A stretch of DNA of 64,000 nucleotides from NCBI RefSeq assembly GCF_025938155.1, contig NZ_JAPCZG010000004.1:310001-374000 (forward strand), given 5' to 3'. Shown here piece after piece: positions 47,319 through 56,066 of this stretch (the stretch's first letter is position 1; every line of letters starts with the position of its first letter). Source of the DNA: Novosphingobium sp. KCTC 2891. GTDB taxonomy: Bacteria > Pseudomonadota > Alphaproteobacteria > Sphingomonadales > Sphingomonadaceae. The translations under genes and the position numbers were made by a program. Below the pieces are notes generated by a model. It did not search any database and was not told the origin of the DNA. It saw only the letters and a list, made by a program, of their open reading frames with translations.

Positions 47319-48316
47319 CGCCCGTCACCGCCGCGCCGCACTTCGCGCACGATGTACATGGGCCGCCCCTTGGTCTCGATATACATCCGGCCAAGGTATT
47401 CGCCGAACACACCCAGCACGATCAGCTGCACGCTGCCCATGATCAGCGAGACGCCGATCATGCTGGTCCAGCCCGAAACGGTGCCATGCTGCAGCCACAC
47501 GGCCAGCACCCAGCCCAGCAGCGCCAGCCCGGCCATGCCGAACAGCACGCCGCACAGCGAGGCCATGCGCAGCGGCTTGACCGAAAAGCTGGTGACCGCG
47601 TCGAACGCCAGCGCCAGCATCTTGCTCAGGGGATAGTGCGTCTCGCCCGCGAAGCGCGCTTCGCGGTGGTAGGGAATCGCCACCTGCCGGAAGCCGACCC
47701 AGCTCACCATGCCGCGCACGAAGCGGAAGCGTTCGGGCATCGCGTTCAGCGCATCGACCACGGGCCGCGTCATCAGGCGGAAATCGCCGGCATCGCGCGG
47801 GATGGCGATATCGATCATCTTTTCCAGCACGCGATAGAACAGCGCGGCACTGGCCTTCTTGAACAGCGTCTCGCCCTCGCGCGCCACGCGCTGGCCATAG
47901 ACCACGTCGTATCCTTCGCGCACCAGCCGCATCATTTGGGGCAGCAGTTCGGGCGGGTCCTGCAGATCGGCGTCGATCACCAGCACCAGATCGCCCCGGC
48001 ACACCTGCAAGCCGCAGGTCAGCGCCAGCTGGTGTCCGTGGTTGCGCGCCAGATCCACCCCCACGACATGGGCGGAGCGCGCCGCGTGCGCATCGATCAG
48101 CGACCAGGTCCCGTCGGTCGACCCATCGTTGACCAGCACGATCTCGTAGTCGCCGGGAGAGGCCGCCTCGCACACCGGCTCCAGCCGCGCCAGCAGCGCG
48201 TCGATCACCGGCGCCTCATTGTAGCAAGGTATCACGACCGACAGGCCGACCCGGCCCGGTTTGCGCCACGGCGCGACCGCGCCTTCGATCTGCCAATCCT
48301 GAAGGTCCTGAAGCAT
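47315..48316 (-). CDS. GtrB-like polyprenyl-phosphate glycosyltransferase (GT2, DPM1 type)
   Basis: A 333-aa protein with a GT2 catalytic domain (LSVVIPCYNEAPVIDALLAR, VLVNDGSTDGTWSL, LVLVIDADLQDPPEL, DAGDFRLMTRPVVDAL) and two C-terminal helices (FGMAGLALLGWVLAVWL and SLIMGSVQLIVLGVFGEYLG) plus GRMYIETKGRPMYIV. This is the GtrB/ArnC layout that loads a sugar onto undecaprenyl phosphate. It is the first gene of the three-gene gtr-like operon. The sugar is unknown. Confidence 0.92.
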   Translation of the reverse strand: MLQDLQDWQIEGAVAPWRKPGRVGLSVVIPCYNEAPVIDALLARLEPVCEAASPGDYEIVLVNDGSTDGTWSLIDAHAARSAHVVGVDLARNHGHQLALTCGLQVCRGDLVLVIDADLQDPPELLPQMMRLVREGYDVVYGQRVAREGETLFKKASAALFYRVLEKMIDIAIPRDAGDFRLMTRPVVDALNAMPERFRFVRGMVSWVGFRQVAIPYHREARFAGETHYPLSKMLALAFDAVTSFSVKPLRMASLCGVLFGMAGLALLGWVLAVWLQHGTVSGWTSMIGVSLIMGSVQLIVLGVFGEYLGRMYIETKGRPMYIVREVRRGGDGR

Positions 48317-48371
48317 GACCGTGCTTATCCGGGCTTATGGTTAAACCCGCGTAAACGGACGGCGCCCACGA

Positions 48372-48719
48372 TCAGGTCAGCGCGGCGCTCCATTCGGCAT
48401 CCTTGAAGCCCACCAGCAGCCCGCCCGGATGCTCCACGATCGGCCGCTTGATCAGCGATGGCTGGGCCACCATCAGCCCGACCGCCTTAGCCGCATCGAG
48501 ATCGGCCTTGTCCTCGTCCGACAGCTTCCGGAACGTGGTGCCGGCCTTGTTCAGCACCTTGTCCAGCCCGGCGCGCTCCACCCAGCCGGCGACTTGCGCC
48601 GCGTCCGCGCCCTGCTTCTTGTAGTCATGGAACGTGTAGGCGACGCCGTGCGCGTCCAGCCAGGTGCGCGCCTTCTTCACCGTGTCGCAGTTGGGAATGC
48701 CGTAAACCGTCACGCTCAT
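48372..48719 (-). CDS. ArsC/Spx-family (YffB-type) protein
   Basis: A 115-aa thioredoxin-like protein: TVYGIPNCDTVKKARTWLDA (single active Cys, CDTVKKA as in YffB), FHDYKKQGADAAQVAGWV, LNKAGTTFRKLSDEDK and PSLIKRPIVEHPGGLLVGF. The group includes glutaredoxin-dependent arsenate reductases, but YffB members are often glutathione-linked oxidoreductases. No ars gene is nearby. ATG 48719 overlaps the stop of the next gene upstream (ATGA). Confidence 0.87.
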   Translation of the reverse strand: MSVTVYGIPNCDTVKKARTWLDAHGVAYTFHDYKKQGADAAQVAGWVERAGLDKVLNKAGTTFRKLSDEDKADLDAAKAVGLMVAQPSLIKRPIVEHPGGLLVGFKDAEWSAALT

Positions 48720-49027
48720 CGTTCGGACCTGTCGAAGTGGTGGATGCGGGCCGGTTCGCCCGCCAGCAGGGTGTAGCTTTCGTAGTAATCGGCACGGCCC
48801 CGCGCCTGCACGGCGGCATGGTCCGCCTGCCTGCGCCAGCCGAGCGCCGCCGCCTCGTCCGCCCATTCGGACAGCGCGATCACTTCGCCGTCGTCGGCAG
48901 CGTAGCTCTTGAACGAGAGGAACCCCGGCTGCGCGCGGGCGAGGTCCTCCATCGCCTGCGCGTCGGCGGCATAGGCGGCGGCGTCGATGTCGGCGCGCTT
49001 GCGGTTGCGGAAGACGACGAGGTACAT
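48716..49027 (-). CDS. antibiotic biosynthesis monooxygenase (ABM) domain protein
   Basis: A 103-aa ferredoxin-like fold protein: [53 protein letters not shown] and a final YYESYTLL strand, the ABM/DUF1330-like pattern. Small ABM proteins include haem-degrading enzymes and many of unknown role. The ATG at 49027 is chosen; a longer frame is not supported. It is coupled to the ArsC-family gene and diverges from aroC. Confidence 0.82.
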   Translation of the reverse strand: MYLVVFRNRKRADIDAAAYAADAQAMEDLARAQPGFLSFKSYAADDGEVIALSEWADEAAALGWRRQADHAAVQARGRADYYESYTLLAGEPARIHHFDRSER

Positions 49028-49098
49028 GGCCGTTCCATACCCCGGCCGCCGGGGTGGGCAATGGACTTTGTCGCCAAATTGCGACATGGCGCCAGCCC

Positions 49099-50169
49099 AT
49101 GAGCCTGAACAGCTTCGGACACGTCTTCCGCTTCACCACCTGGGGGGAAAGCCACGGCCCCGCTCTGGGCGCCGTCGTCGATGGGTGCCCGCCGGGCCTG
49201 CCCATTTCGGAAAGCGTGATCCAGCCTTTCCTCGATGCGCGCCGCCCCGGCCAGTCGCGCTTCACCACGCAGCGGCAGGAACCCGATCAGGTGAAAATCC
49301 TGTCGGGTGTGTTCGAGGGCAAGACCGCCGGCACCCCGATTTCGCTGATGATCGAGAACGTCGACCAGCGTTCGAAGGACTATGGCGACGTGGCCAAGGC
49401 CTATCGCCCCGGCCATGCCGACTATGCCTATGACGCCAAGTACGGCTTCCGCGACTATCGCGGCGGCGGACGCTCCTCCGCGCGCGAAACCGCCGCGCGG
49501 GTGGCGGCGGGCGGCGTGGCGCGGCTGGTGATTCCCGAAGTGAAGATCACCGCCTGGGTCAGCGAGATCGGCGGCGACCGGATCGACATGGACCACTTCG
49601 ACGCGGACGAGATCGGCCGCAACCCGTTCTTCTGCCCCGATTCGTGGGCGGCGGCACGCTGGGAAAAGATGGTCGACGAAGCCCGCAAGTCCGGCTCCTC
49701 GCTCGGCGCGGTGGTCGAATGCGCGGCCGAAGGCGTGCCCGCCGGCTGGGGCGCGCCGCTCTATGCCAAGCTAGATGCCGAGCTTGCCCACGCAATGATG
49801 GGCATCAACGCGGTGAAGGGCGTGGAGATCGGCGACGGCTTTGCCGCCGCGCGCAACACCGGCGAAGGCAACGCCGACCCCATGCGGCCCGGCAATGACG
49901 GCCCGACGTTCCTGGCCAACCACGCGGGCGGGATCGCCGGGGGCATTTCCACCGGCCAGCCGGTGACGGTGCGCGTGGCGTTCAAGCCGACCAGCTCGAT
50001 CCTGACGCCCATGCCCACGATCACGCGCGAGGGCGAGGCGACCGAGCTGTTCACCAAGGGCCGCCACGATCCCTGCGTCGGCATCCGCGGCGTGCCCGTA
50101 GTCGAGGCGATGATGGCGCTGGTTCTGGCCGACCAGAAACTGCTCCACCGCGCCCAGACCGGCCGCTGA
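49099..50169 (+). CDS. aroC: chorismate synthase
   Basis: A 356-aa FMN-dependent enzyme that makes chorismate, the last step of the shikimate pathway. Seen are [68 protein letters not shown], and [20 protein letters not shown]. Length is normal. The ATG at 49099 lacks a strong ribosome site. It converges on the enoyl-CoA hydratase gene with a hairpin between. Confidence 0.98.
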   Translation: MSLNSFGHVFRFTTWGESHGPALGAVVDGCPPGLPISESVIQPFLDARRPGQSRFTTQRQEPDQVKILSGVFEGKTAGTPISLMIENVDQRSKDYGDVAKAYRPGHADYAYDAKYGFRDYRGGGRSSARETAARVAAGGVARLVIPEVKITAWVSEIGGDRIDMDHFDADEIGRNPFFCPDSWAAARWEKMVDEARKSGSSLGAVVECAAEGVPAGWGAPLYAKLDAELAHAMMGINAVKGVEIGDGFAAARNTGEGNADPMRPGNDGPTFLANHAGGIAGGISTGQPVTVRVAFKPTSSILTPMPTITREGEATELFTKGRHDPCVGIRGVPVVEAMMALVLADQKLLHRAQTGR

Positions 50170-50174
50170 CCTGA

Positions 50175-50204
50175 AGCGCACCTAAACGACACCCAAGGTG
50201 CGCT
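50175..50204. terminator. bidirectional hairpin between aroC and the hydratase gene
   Basis: AGCGCACCT (50175-50183) and AGGTGCGCT (50196-50204) form a 9-bp perfect stem with a 12-nt loop, in the 45 nt between convergent stops. No T-run follows. Confidence 0.55.
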
Positions 50205-50214
50205 GAAGGGGCTT

Positions 50215-50988
50215 CTAGCGCCCCTTCCACACCGGCGCGCGCTTCTCGGCAAAGGCGCGCGCGCCCTCGCCCGCGTCCTCGCTCTGGCGCCATGTGGCAA
50301 ATGCTGGATAGTCCGCCTGGTTGCGCATCGCATCGGCCACGCCCGGCTCGTCCAGCCCGCGCATCACCGCTTCCTTCGACGCGCGGATCGACAGCGGCGC
50401 GCCTTTCAGGATGGCATCGACCCAGCGCTGCGTCGCCGCCGCCAGATCGCCGTCGGGCACCACTTCGGTCACGAAGCCCAGCCGTTCGCCTTCGGCCGCG
50501 CTCACCCGGCGGGAGGCGAGGATCATGCCCATCGCCTGCTTCAGCCCGATCTGGCGGGCGAGGCGGTGGACGCCGCCGCCCAGCGCTACCGCGCCGACCA
50601 GCGGTTCGGGCAGGCCGAAGCTCGCGCTTTCGGCGGCGACGATGATGTCGCAGGCCAGCGCCACTTCGAACCCGCCGCCCAGCGCTAGGCCGTTGACCGC
50701 CGCGATGAACGGCTTGGGACAATCGAAGCGCTCGATCAGCCCGGCGTAGCCGTGTGCCGGGTAGCCTTTGTGCCCGTGCTCCACCACCGACTTGAGATCG
50801 CTTCCCGCGCAAAAGCCCCGGCCATCGCCGGTCACCACGCAGATCCACTGGTCCGGATCGGCGGCAAAGGCGTTGAACGCGGCTTCCAGTTCATCGTGCA
50901 TTGCCGCGTCGATCGCGTTGAGCACATTCGGCCGCGCCAGCGTGACGGTGGTGACCGGCCCCGCGCGCTCCACTCTGATCCTGTCCAT
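50215..50988 (-). CDS. enoyl-CoA hydratase/isomerase family protein
   Basis: A 257-aa crotonase-fold protein: VTTVTLARPNVLNAIDAAMH, VVTGDGRGFCAGSDLKSVVE (oxyanion-hole Gly), FIAAVNGLALGGGFEVALAC, GLPEPLVGAVALGGGVHRLA. The first catalytic Glu position of classic hydratases is not clearly conserved, so isomerase or other CoA chemistry is possible. It stands alone, and a short intergenic stretch separates it from the divergent transporter gene. Confidence 0.9.
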   Translation of the reverse strand: MDRIRVERAGPVTTVTLARPNVLNAIDAAMHDELEAAFNAFAADPDQWICVVTGDGRGFCAGSDLKSVVEHGHKGYPAHGYAGLIERFDCPKPFIAAVNGLALGGGFEVALACDIIVAAESASFGLPEPLVGAVALGGGVHRLARQIGLKQAMGMILASRRVSAAEGERLGFVTEVVPDGDLAAATQRWVDAILKGAPLSIRASKEAVMRGLDEPGVADAMRNQADYPAFATWRQSEDAGEGARAFAEKRAPVWKGR

Positions 50989-51102
50989 GCGGCATCCCTC
51001 GTGCTGTTTGCGCCAAGCCTAGGGACGCATTCCGGCGATGACTAGGGCGGGGATGACCGGTCCAGCAACGTTGCCGCCGCCACCTTGCTCCGTTAGTCTC
51101 TC

Positions 51103-51119
51103 TCGCAACAATATTGCGA
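51103..51119. promoter_or_regulatory. inverted repeat TCGCAA-5-TTGCGA before the transporter gene
   Basis: TCGCAA (51103-51108) and TTGCGA (51114-51119) lie 13 nt before the TTG start at 51133. Its right arm is part of ATTGCGAAGG, identical to the run at 25016-25025 upstream of the GT2-methyltransferase gene. A shared regulator is possible; weak evidence. Confidence 0.3.
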
Positions 51120-51132
51120 AGGGACCGGAAAC

Positions 51133-52443
51133 TTGGGCAGGCGCCTCACCCTCTACATCGTGATCGCCATGGTGCTCGGCATCGTGACGGGCTTCGCGCT
51201 CAACCGCGTCTACCCGGCCGGCAGCGAGACGCTGGCGTCGATCGCCGACACGCTCAAGCTGATGCCCGAGGTGTTCCTGCACCTGATCAAGATGATCATC
51301 GCGCCGCTGATCCTGGCGACGCTGGTGACGGGCATCGCCGGCATGGGCGACAGCGCCGCGCTCGGCCGGATCGGCGGGCGGGCGCTGGCGTGGTTCATCA
51401 CCGCCAGCCTGATCTCGATCGGGCTGGGCCTGCTGCTGGTCAACCTGTTCAAGCCGGGCGTGGGCCTGCAGTTCACCGCCGCCGGCCCGGTGGGCGATCT
51501 CGCCACGGCCGATTTCACGCTGCGCCACTTCGTGCTGGAGATCTTCCCGACCAGCGTGTTCGAGGCGATGGCCAAGAACAACGTTCTGCAAATCCTGGTC
51601 TTTTCGCTGTTCGCGGGTGTCGCGCTCTCCGCCATCGGCGAGAAGGGCGCGCCGCTGGTGCGCGGAGCGGAAGCGCTGGCCACGCTGATGCTGACGATCA
51701 CCGACTACGTCATGCGCGTCGCGCCGCTGGCGGTGTTCGGCGCGCTCGCCTCCGTGGTGGCGACCAAGGGCCTGTCGATCATCCTGACCTACGGCGTGTT
51801 CGTGTCCGAGTTCTTCTTCGGCCTGACGCTGCTGTGGGTGATCCTGTTCGGCCTTGGCGGTATCTTCCTGGGCAAGCGCGTGATCCTGCTGGCACGCTAT
51901 ATCCGCGAGCCGCTGCTGCTGGCCTTCTCCACCGCCAGTTCGGAAAGCGCCCTGCCCAAGCTGTTCGAGCAGCTCGACCGCTTCGGCGTGCCGCGCCGCA
52001 TCTCGGGCTTCGTGCTGCCGCTGGGCTATTCGTTCAATCTCGATGGCTCGATGATGTACACCAGCTTCGCGACGATGTTCATCGCGCAGGCCTATGACAT
52101 CCCGCTGTCCGCCGGGCAGCAGATCGCCATGCTGCTGACGCTGATGGTCACGTCCAAGGGCATCGCCGGCGTTCCGCGCGCGAGCCTTGTGGTCATCGCC
52201 GCCACGCTGACCCAGTTCGGCCTGCCGGTGGAAGGCATCGCGCTGCTGCTGGGGGTGGACACCTTCCTCGACATGGGACGCACCGCGACGAACGTGGTGG
52301 GCAACGCCGTGGCGACCTCGGTCATCACCAAGTGGGAGGGGATGCTTCAGGTGCCGATGGATCCGGACGCGCCGGAGGCGCTGCCCCCGCACGACACGCC
52401 CGAGCATGGGCGGCGCGGGCTGCATCTCGACCCGGAGCAGTAA
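51133..52443 (+). CDS. dicarboxylate/amino acid:cation symporter (DAACS family)
   Basis: A 436-aa GltP/DctA-type inner-membrane transporter with about eight helices and two hairpins: VFLHLIKMIIAPLILATLVT, FSTASSESALPKLFEQLDRF (serine-rich hairpin), GYSFNLDGSMMYTSFATMFI (NMDGT-like, here NLDGS) and GVDTFLDMGRTATNVVGNAV. Substrates in the family are C4-dicarboxylates, glutamate or aspartate. Start is TTG with AAGGGA upstream, giving MGRRLTLYIVIAM. It is followed by a strong hairpin. Confidence 0.93.
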   Translation: MGRRLTLYIVIAMVLGIVTGFALNRVYPAGSETLASIADTLKLMPEVFLHLIKMIIAPLILATLVTGIAGMGDSAALGRIGGRALAWFITASLISIGLGLLLVNLFKPGVGLQFTAAGPVGDLATADFTLRHFVLEIFPTSVFEAMAKNNVLQILVFSLFAGVALSAIGEKGAPLVRGAEALATLMLTITDYVMRVAPLAVFGALASVVATKGLSIILTYGVFVSEFFFGLTLLWVILFGLGGIFLGKRVILLARYIREPLLLAFSTASSESALPKLFEQLDRFGVPRRISGFVLPLGYSFNLDGSMMYTSFATMFIAQAYDIPLSAGQQIAMLLTLMVTSKGIAGVPRASLVVIAATLTQFGLPVEGIALLLGVDTFLDMGRTATNVVGNAVATSVITKWEGMLQVPMDPDAPEALPPHDTPEHGRRGLHLDPEQ

Positions 52444-52449
52444 GAGTCC

Positions 52450-52497
52450 GGCGCGGCACGGCGGCGGAGGCAGGGTGCCGCTCCGCCGTGCCGCGCC
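52450..52497. terminator. strong bidirectional hairpin after the DAACS gene
   Basis: GGCGCGGCACGGCGG (52450-52464) and CCGCCGTGCCGCGCC (52483-52497) form a 15-bp perfect stem with an 18-nt loop between convergent stops. There is no clear T-run. Confidence 0.65.
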
Positions 52498-52498
52498 G

Positions 52499-52897
52499 CT
52501 ACTTCACCAGTTCGATCGGCTGGAACTGGCCCAGCCCGCACGAACCGCGCGAACCGGCCGGGGTGCCGGTCTGGATCACGGTGATGATGTCAGTACTGCA
52601 CAGCTGCGACTGCGAGGTCGCGTAGGAAAACGCCTGCTCGAAGCCGAGGCCGCTACACCGGTAGGGCAGCGTGTTGCGATACCACTTGTTGCCCAGCGTG
52701 CGGAAATCGATGGTCCAGTCGTCGCGCACGCGGCTTTCGGAAATCTGCGCGAGCGGCAGGCAGCTGAGCGCCGCGCCAGTGGGACGCGCCGCGGGTACGT
52801 CCTTGCCGTGGCCGTCGTTGCCACGCGTGGTGGTGGGGGCACAGGCCGACAGCGCAACAATCGCCGCCGCCGGCACGATGAGACGCAGCACGTTCAT
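52499..52897 (-). CDS. small putative lipoprotein
   Basis: A 132-aa protein with a type II signal peptide (NVLRLIVPAAAIVALSACAP; lipobox LSAC, Cys near 19), so outer- or inner-membrane anchored. The mature part holds several Cys (LSCLPLAQISESRVRDDWTI, YRCSGLGF, LCSTDIITVIQTG) and no known domain. The LAQISESRVRDDWTIDF segment resembles conserved alphaproteobacterial hypothetical proteins with a DUF6491-like look, uncertainly. GGAGAG precedes the ATG. Confidence 0.7.
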   Translation of the reverse strand: MNVLRLIVPAAAIVALSACAPTTTRGNDGHGKDVPAARPTGAALSCLPLAQISESRVRDDWTIDFRTLGNKWYRNTLPYRCSGLGFEQAFSYATSQSQLCSTDIITVIQTGTPAGSRGSCGLGQFQPIELVK

Positions 52898-52923
52898 GGC
52901 TTGCTCTCCTTCTGGCGCCTGCC

Positions 52924-53610
52924 TTATTTCTTGTTCGGCGCCCTGGGCGTCTTCACCGGCTCCGGCTTCGCGCCCTTCTGCAATACCTTCGCCTTGTAGC
53001 CGCAAAGGTCAACCACCGGGCAGCGCCAGCATTCGGGTGTGCGTGCCTTGCAGATGTAGCGGCCGTGGAGAATCAACCAGTGGTGCGCGCCGACGCGGAA
53101 CGGCTGCGGCACCTTCTTTTCCAGCTGCTTCTCGACCGCGAGCGGGGTCTTGCCCTTGGCCATGCCCGTGCGGTTGCCCACGCGAAAGATGTGCGTATCG
53201 ACCGCGAAGGTTTCCGCGCCGAACGCGCAGTTGAGCACGACATTGGCGGTCTTGCGCCCCACGCCGGGCAGCGCGGTGAGCGCATCGCGGTCCGCCGGCA
53301 CTTCGCCGCCATGCTCGCGCACGAGGATTTCCGCCATGGCGATGACGTTCTTCGCCTTGGAATTGAACAGGCCGATGGTCTTGATGTGCGCCTTCAGGCC
53401 TTCCTCGCCCAGTTCCAGCATCTGTGCGGGCGTCTTGACCTCGGCGAACAGCTTGCGCGTCGCCTTGTTGACGCCGACGTCGGTCGCCTGCGCCGACAGC
53501 GTCACCGCCACCAGCAGCTGGTAGACGTTGCCGAATTCCAGTTCGGTCTGCGGATCGGGGTCGGCCTCGGCCAGCCGCCGGAAGAATTCGAAGACGTCGT
53601 CCTTCTTCAA
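52924..53610 (-). CDS. nth: endonuclease III
   Basis: A 228-aa DNA glycosylase/AP lyase for oxidised pyrimidines. Seen are LLVAVTLSAQATDVGVNKAT, the helix-hairpin-helix LTALPGVGRKTANVVLNCAF with catalytic Lys, VDTHIFRVGNRTGMA with catalytic Asp, and the 4Fe-4S loop CKARTPECWRCPVVDLC (C-x6-C-x2-C-x5-C). The TTG start overlaps the dapB stop (TTGA, 53607-53610), so it is translated after dapB. A longer frame upstream is not supported. Confidence 0.96.
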   Translation of the reverse strand: MKKDDVFEFFRRLAEADPDPQTELEFGNVYQLLVAVTLSAQATDVGVNKATRKLFAEVKTPAQMLELGEEGLKAHIKTIGLFNSKAKNVIAMAEILVREHGGEVPADRDALTALPGVGRKTANVVLNCAFGAETFAVDTHIFRVGNRTGMAKGKTPLAVEKQLEKKVPQPFRVGAHHWLILHGRYICKARTPECWRCPVVDLCGYKAKVLQKGAKPEPVKTPRAPNKK

Positions 53611-54335
53611 AGGTCGAGCACTTCCGGCATGGTGTAGCGGCCTTCCGGCCTGCCGATCAGCCATTCCGCTGCGCGAATCGCGCCCCGCGCGAAAATGCCG
53701 CGGTTCTCGGCCAGATGCGACAGCGTGAGCCGTTCGTTGTCGGCCAGGAAATGCACCGAATGGTCACCCGCGACGGTGCCTCCGCGCAAGCTGGCGAAAC
53801 CGATGGTGCCCGGCACGCGCGCGCCGGTGATGCCGTCGCGGCCGCGCACGGCCTCGTCCGACAGGTCCGTGCCGCGGCCGCGCGCCGCCGCTTCGCCCAG
53901 CAGCAGCGCGGTGCCCGAAGGCGCATCGACCTTCATCCGGTGGTGCGCCTCGACGATCTCGATGTCCCAGTCATCGCCCAGCCGCGAGGCCGCCTCGCGC
54001 ACCAGATGCGCAAGCAGCGTGACGCCGAGCGAGGTGTTGCCCGTCTGGAGTACGGGGATGGAGACGGCGGCCGCATCGACCAGCCAGTGATGGCGTTCCT
54101 CAAGCCCCGTGGTGCCCACCACGATCGGCACGCCGGCATGGATCGCGGCGTCGAGATTGTGCTCCAGCGCGACCGGCGCGGAGAAATCGACCAGCACGTC
54201 GCTGTCCTGCGCCAGCGCCAGAGGATCGCCGCCCTTGTCGATACCGCCGGCATAATCATGCCCTGCGGCCATGATGGCCGCTTCCAGAGCCTGGCCCATC
54301 CGGCCCGCGTTGCCGATAATCCCGATACGCGCCAC
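53607..54335 (-). CDS. dapB: 4-hydroxy-tetrahydrodipicolinate reductase
   Basis: A 242-aa NAD(P)H enzyme of lysine and peptidoglycan precursor synthesis: IGIIGNAGRMGQALEAAIMA, DVLVDFSAPVALEHNLDAA, VVGTTGLEERHHW, IVEAHHRMKVDAPSGTALLL (catalytic His-His and Lys) and FASLRGGTVAGDHSVHFLAD. Length is slightly short, as is common in alphaproteobacteria. It is translationally coupled to nth. Upstream lie two REP-like hairpins shared with the divergent sirtuin gene. Confidence 0.96.
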   Translation of the reverse strand: MARIGIIGNAGRMGQALEAAIMAAGHDYAGGIDKGGDPLALAQDSDVLVDFSAPVALEHNLDAAIHAGVPIVVGTTGLEERHHWLVDAAAVSIPVLQTGNTSLGVTLLAHLVREAASRLGDDWDIEIVEAHHRMKVDAPSGTALLLGEAAARGRGTDLSDEAVRGRDGITGARVPGTIGFASLRGGTVAGDHSVHFLADNERLTLSHLAENRGIFARGAIRAAEWLIGRPEGRYTMPEVLDL

Positions 54336-54352
54336 AACAACCTCCTACGGCC

Positions 54353-54450
54353 CCGTCATGCCGAACTTGTTTCGGCATCGCTGGTGCCCCACACCCTTAG
54401 CCGTCCTTGCGGCACATTGGACCCCGAAACAAGTTCGGGGCGACGACGGA
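54353..54450. repeat. pair of inverted REP-like hairpins with GAACTTGTTTC core
   Basis: ATGCCGAA-CTTGT-TTCGGCAT (54358-54378) and CCCCGAA-ACAAG-TTCGGGG (54422-54440) are two hairpins whose loops carry the same GAACTTGTTTC core in opposite orientation, each flanked by CCGTC-like ends. This is the form of a dispersed palindromic element. I recall the same core as a frequent intergenic repeat in sphingomonads. It fills most of the dapB-sirtuin spacer. Confidence 0.6.
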
Positions 54451-54461
54451 GAAGCGAACCC

Positions 54462-55169
54462 GTGCACGTGCGCAACATCGTGATCCTGACCGGCGCCGGG
54501 GTTTCGGCGGAAAGCGGCATCGACACCTTCCGCGATGCCGGCGGACTGTGGGAACAGCACCGGGTGGAGGACGTGGCCACGCCCGAAGCTTTCGCGCGCG
54601 ATCCCGATCTGGTCCACCGCTTCTACGATATGCGCCGCGCCGCGATCCAGACCAAGCAGCCCAATGCCGCGCACGCCGCGCTGGCCCGGCTGGATCGCGA
54701 ATGGCCGAAGAAAGCCGGCGGCGAAGTGCTGATCGTGACGCAGAACGTGGACGACCTGCACGAAAGAGGCGGCGCATTGAACGTGCTGCACATGCACGGC
54801 GAGCATCTCACCGCGTGGTGCGCGGCGTGCGATGCGCGGCACCGCTGGACCGGCCCCTTGTCGCACCGGCCGCCCTGCCCTGCCTGCGCCGCCCCGGCGC
54901 TGCGCCCGGACGTGGTGTGGTTCGGCGAAGTACCCTACCGCATGGACGAGATCTTCGCGGCGCTGCGCGAGGCGGACCTGTTCGTTTCCATCGGCACGTC
55001 GGGCGCGGTCTATCCCGCCGCCGGTTTCGTGCGCGCGGCGCGCGATCTGGGCGCGCGGACGCTCGAACTCAATCTGGAGCGCTCGCAGGGATCGGCCTGG
55101 TTCGACGAAACGCGGCTGGGCCCGGCGACCGAGATCGTGCCCGCGTGGGTGGACGAGATGCTGGGCTAG
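54462..55169 (+). CDS. cobB: Sir2-family NAD-dependent protein deacylase
   Basis: A 235-aa class III sirtuin: IVILTGAGVSAESGIDTFRD, LIVTQNVDDLHERGG, LHMHGEHLTAWCAACDARHR (catalytic His), zinc cysteines CAAC and PPCPACAAPALRP, VVWFGEVPYRMDEI and VSIGTSGAVYPAAGF. It removes acetyl or succinyl groups from lysines using NAD. GTG at 54462 with GGAGAAG upstream; 54468 is an alternative. It ends 8 nt from the convergent MoeB-like gene. Confidence 0.95.
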   Translation: MHVRNIVILTGAGVSAESGIDTFRDAGGLWEQHRVEDVATPEAFARDPDLVHRFYDMRRAAIQTKQPNAAHAALARLDREWPKKAGGEVLIVTQNVDDLHERGGALNVLHMHGEHLTAWCAACDARHRWTGPLSHRPPCPACAAPALRPDVVWFGEVPYRMDEIFAALREADLFVSIGTSGAVYPAAGFVRAARDLGARTLELNLERSQGSAWFDETRLGPATEIVPAWVDEMLG

Positions 55170-55177
55170 ACGAGAGG

Positions 55178-55954
55178 CTAGCCGGCTGACCCGCCGCAGC
55201 CCCTGCATTCGGGATCGCGCGCAATCTTCATCGTGCGCAGAGAGGGCTTCAGCCCGTCGAGGACGTGAAGCTGGCCCCACTGGGGATCGCCCAGCGTGGA
55301 GACGCCTTCGAGCAGCACGCGCATCGCCGCCATCGCACCGAAGGCCCCGACCATGCCGACCATCGCGCCCAGCACGCCCAGATCGGCGCACGTGTCGCAA
55401 TCCTCGGCATCGAAAGCGTCGCCCACGAAGCAGCGGTAGCAGGAGTGGCCTTCGCGGTGTCCGGCGAAGTTGGCCACCTGCCCCTGGAACCGTCCGAGCG
55501 CCGCACTGGTGAGCGGAATGCCCGCCGCGACGCAGGCATCGGACACCGCCAGCCGCGTGGCGAAGTTGTCACAGCCATCGAGCACCACGTCCGCCCCGGC
55601 GATCAGCTCGCCCGCGTTATCCCGCGTGACGCGCAGCACATGGGGCGTGACGGCCAGCGCCGGGTCGAAGCGACGTGCCCAGTCGGCGGCGGCCTCGGCC
55701 TTCGAGCGGCCGATGTCGCCCACCGTGTAGATCGTCTGGCGCTGGAGGTTCGACGCCTCCACCACGTCATCGTCGATCAGCGTCAGCCGGCTGATTCCAG
55801 CGCCGGCGAGGTATTGCAGCGCGGGCGAGCCGATGCCGCCCATGCCGACCAGCACGACATGCGATTGCACCAGCCGCGCCTGCCCCGCGCCACCAACTTC
55901 GGGCAGGACGATGTGGCGGGCGAAACGGTCGATGCGATCGGCGTCGAGTGTCAT
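55178..55954 (-). CDS. MoeB/ThiF-family adenylyltransferase
   Basis: A 258-aa E1-like enzyme: RFARHIVLPEVGGAGQARL, VVLVGMGGIGSPALQYLAGA (nucleotide loop), DDDVVEASNLQRQTIYTVGD, VVLDGCDNFATRLAVSDACV and zinc-binding CYRC and CRGC pairs. Such proteins adenylate the C-terminus of MoaD or ThiS for sulfur transfer. There is no rhodanese domain, so MoeB/HesA type. The molybdenum-hydroxylase-like gene at 60317 would need molybdopterin, but no other moa or moe gene is here. The ATG at 55954 is the supported start. Confidence 0.92.
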   Translation of the reverse strand: MTLDADRIDRFARHIVLPEVGGAGQARLVQSHVVLVGMGGIGSPALQYLAGAGISRLTLIDDDVVEASNLQRQTIYTVGDIGRSKAEAAADWARRFDPALAVTPHVLRVTRDNAGELIAGADVVLDGCDNFATRLAVSDACVAAGIPLTSAALGRFQGQVANFAGHREGHSCYRCFVGDAFDAEDCDTCADLGVLGAMVGMVGAFGAMAAMRVLLEGVSTLGDPQWGQLHVLDGLKPSLRTMKIARDPECRGCGGSAG

Positions 55955-56066
55955 GTCCCGCGCCTTAAAGGCAAAGATCGGCGAAGGCGAGGGCGGCGCG
56001 ATTGCCCGCGTGACAATCGGCGTGCGCTCGCGCAGGCTGGTCAAAACAGACCAGAGGGGAACAGGA

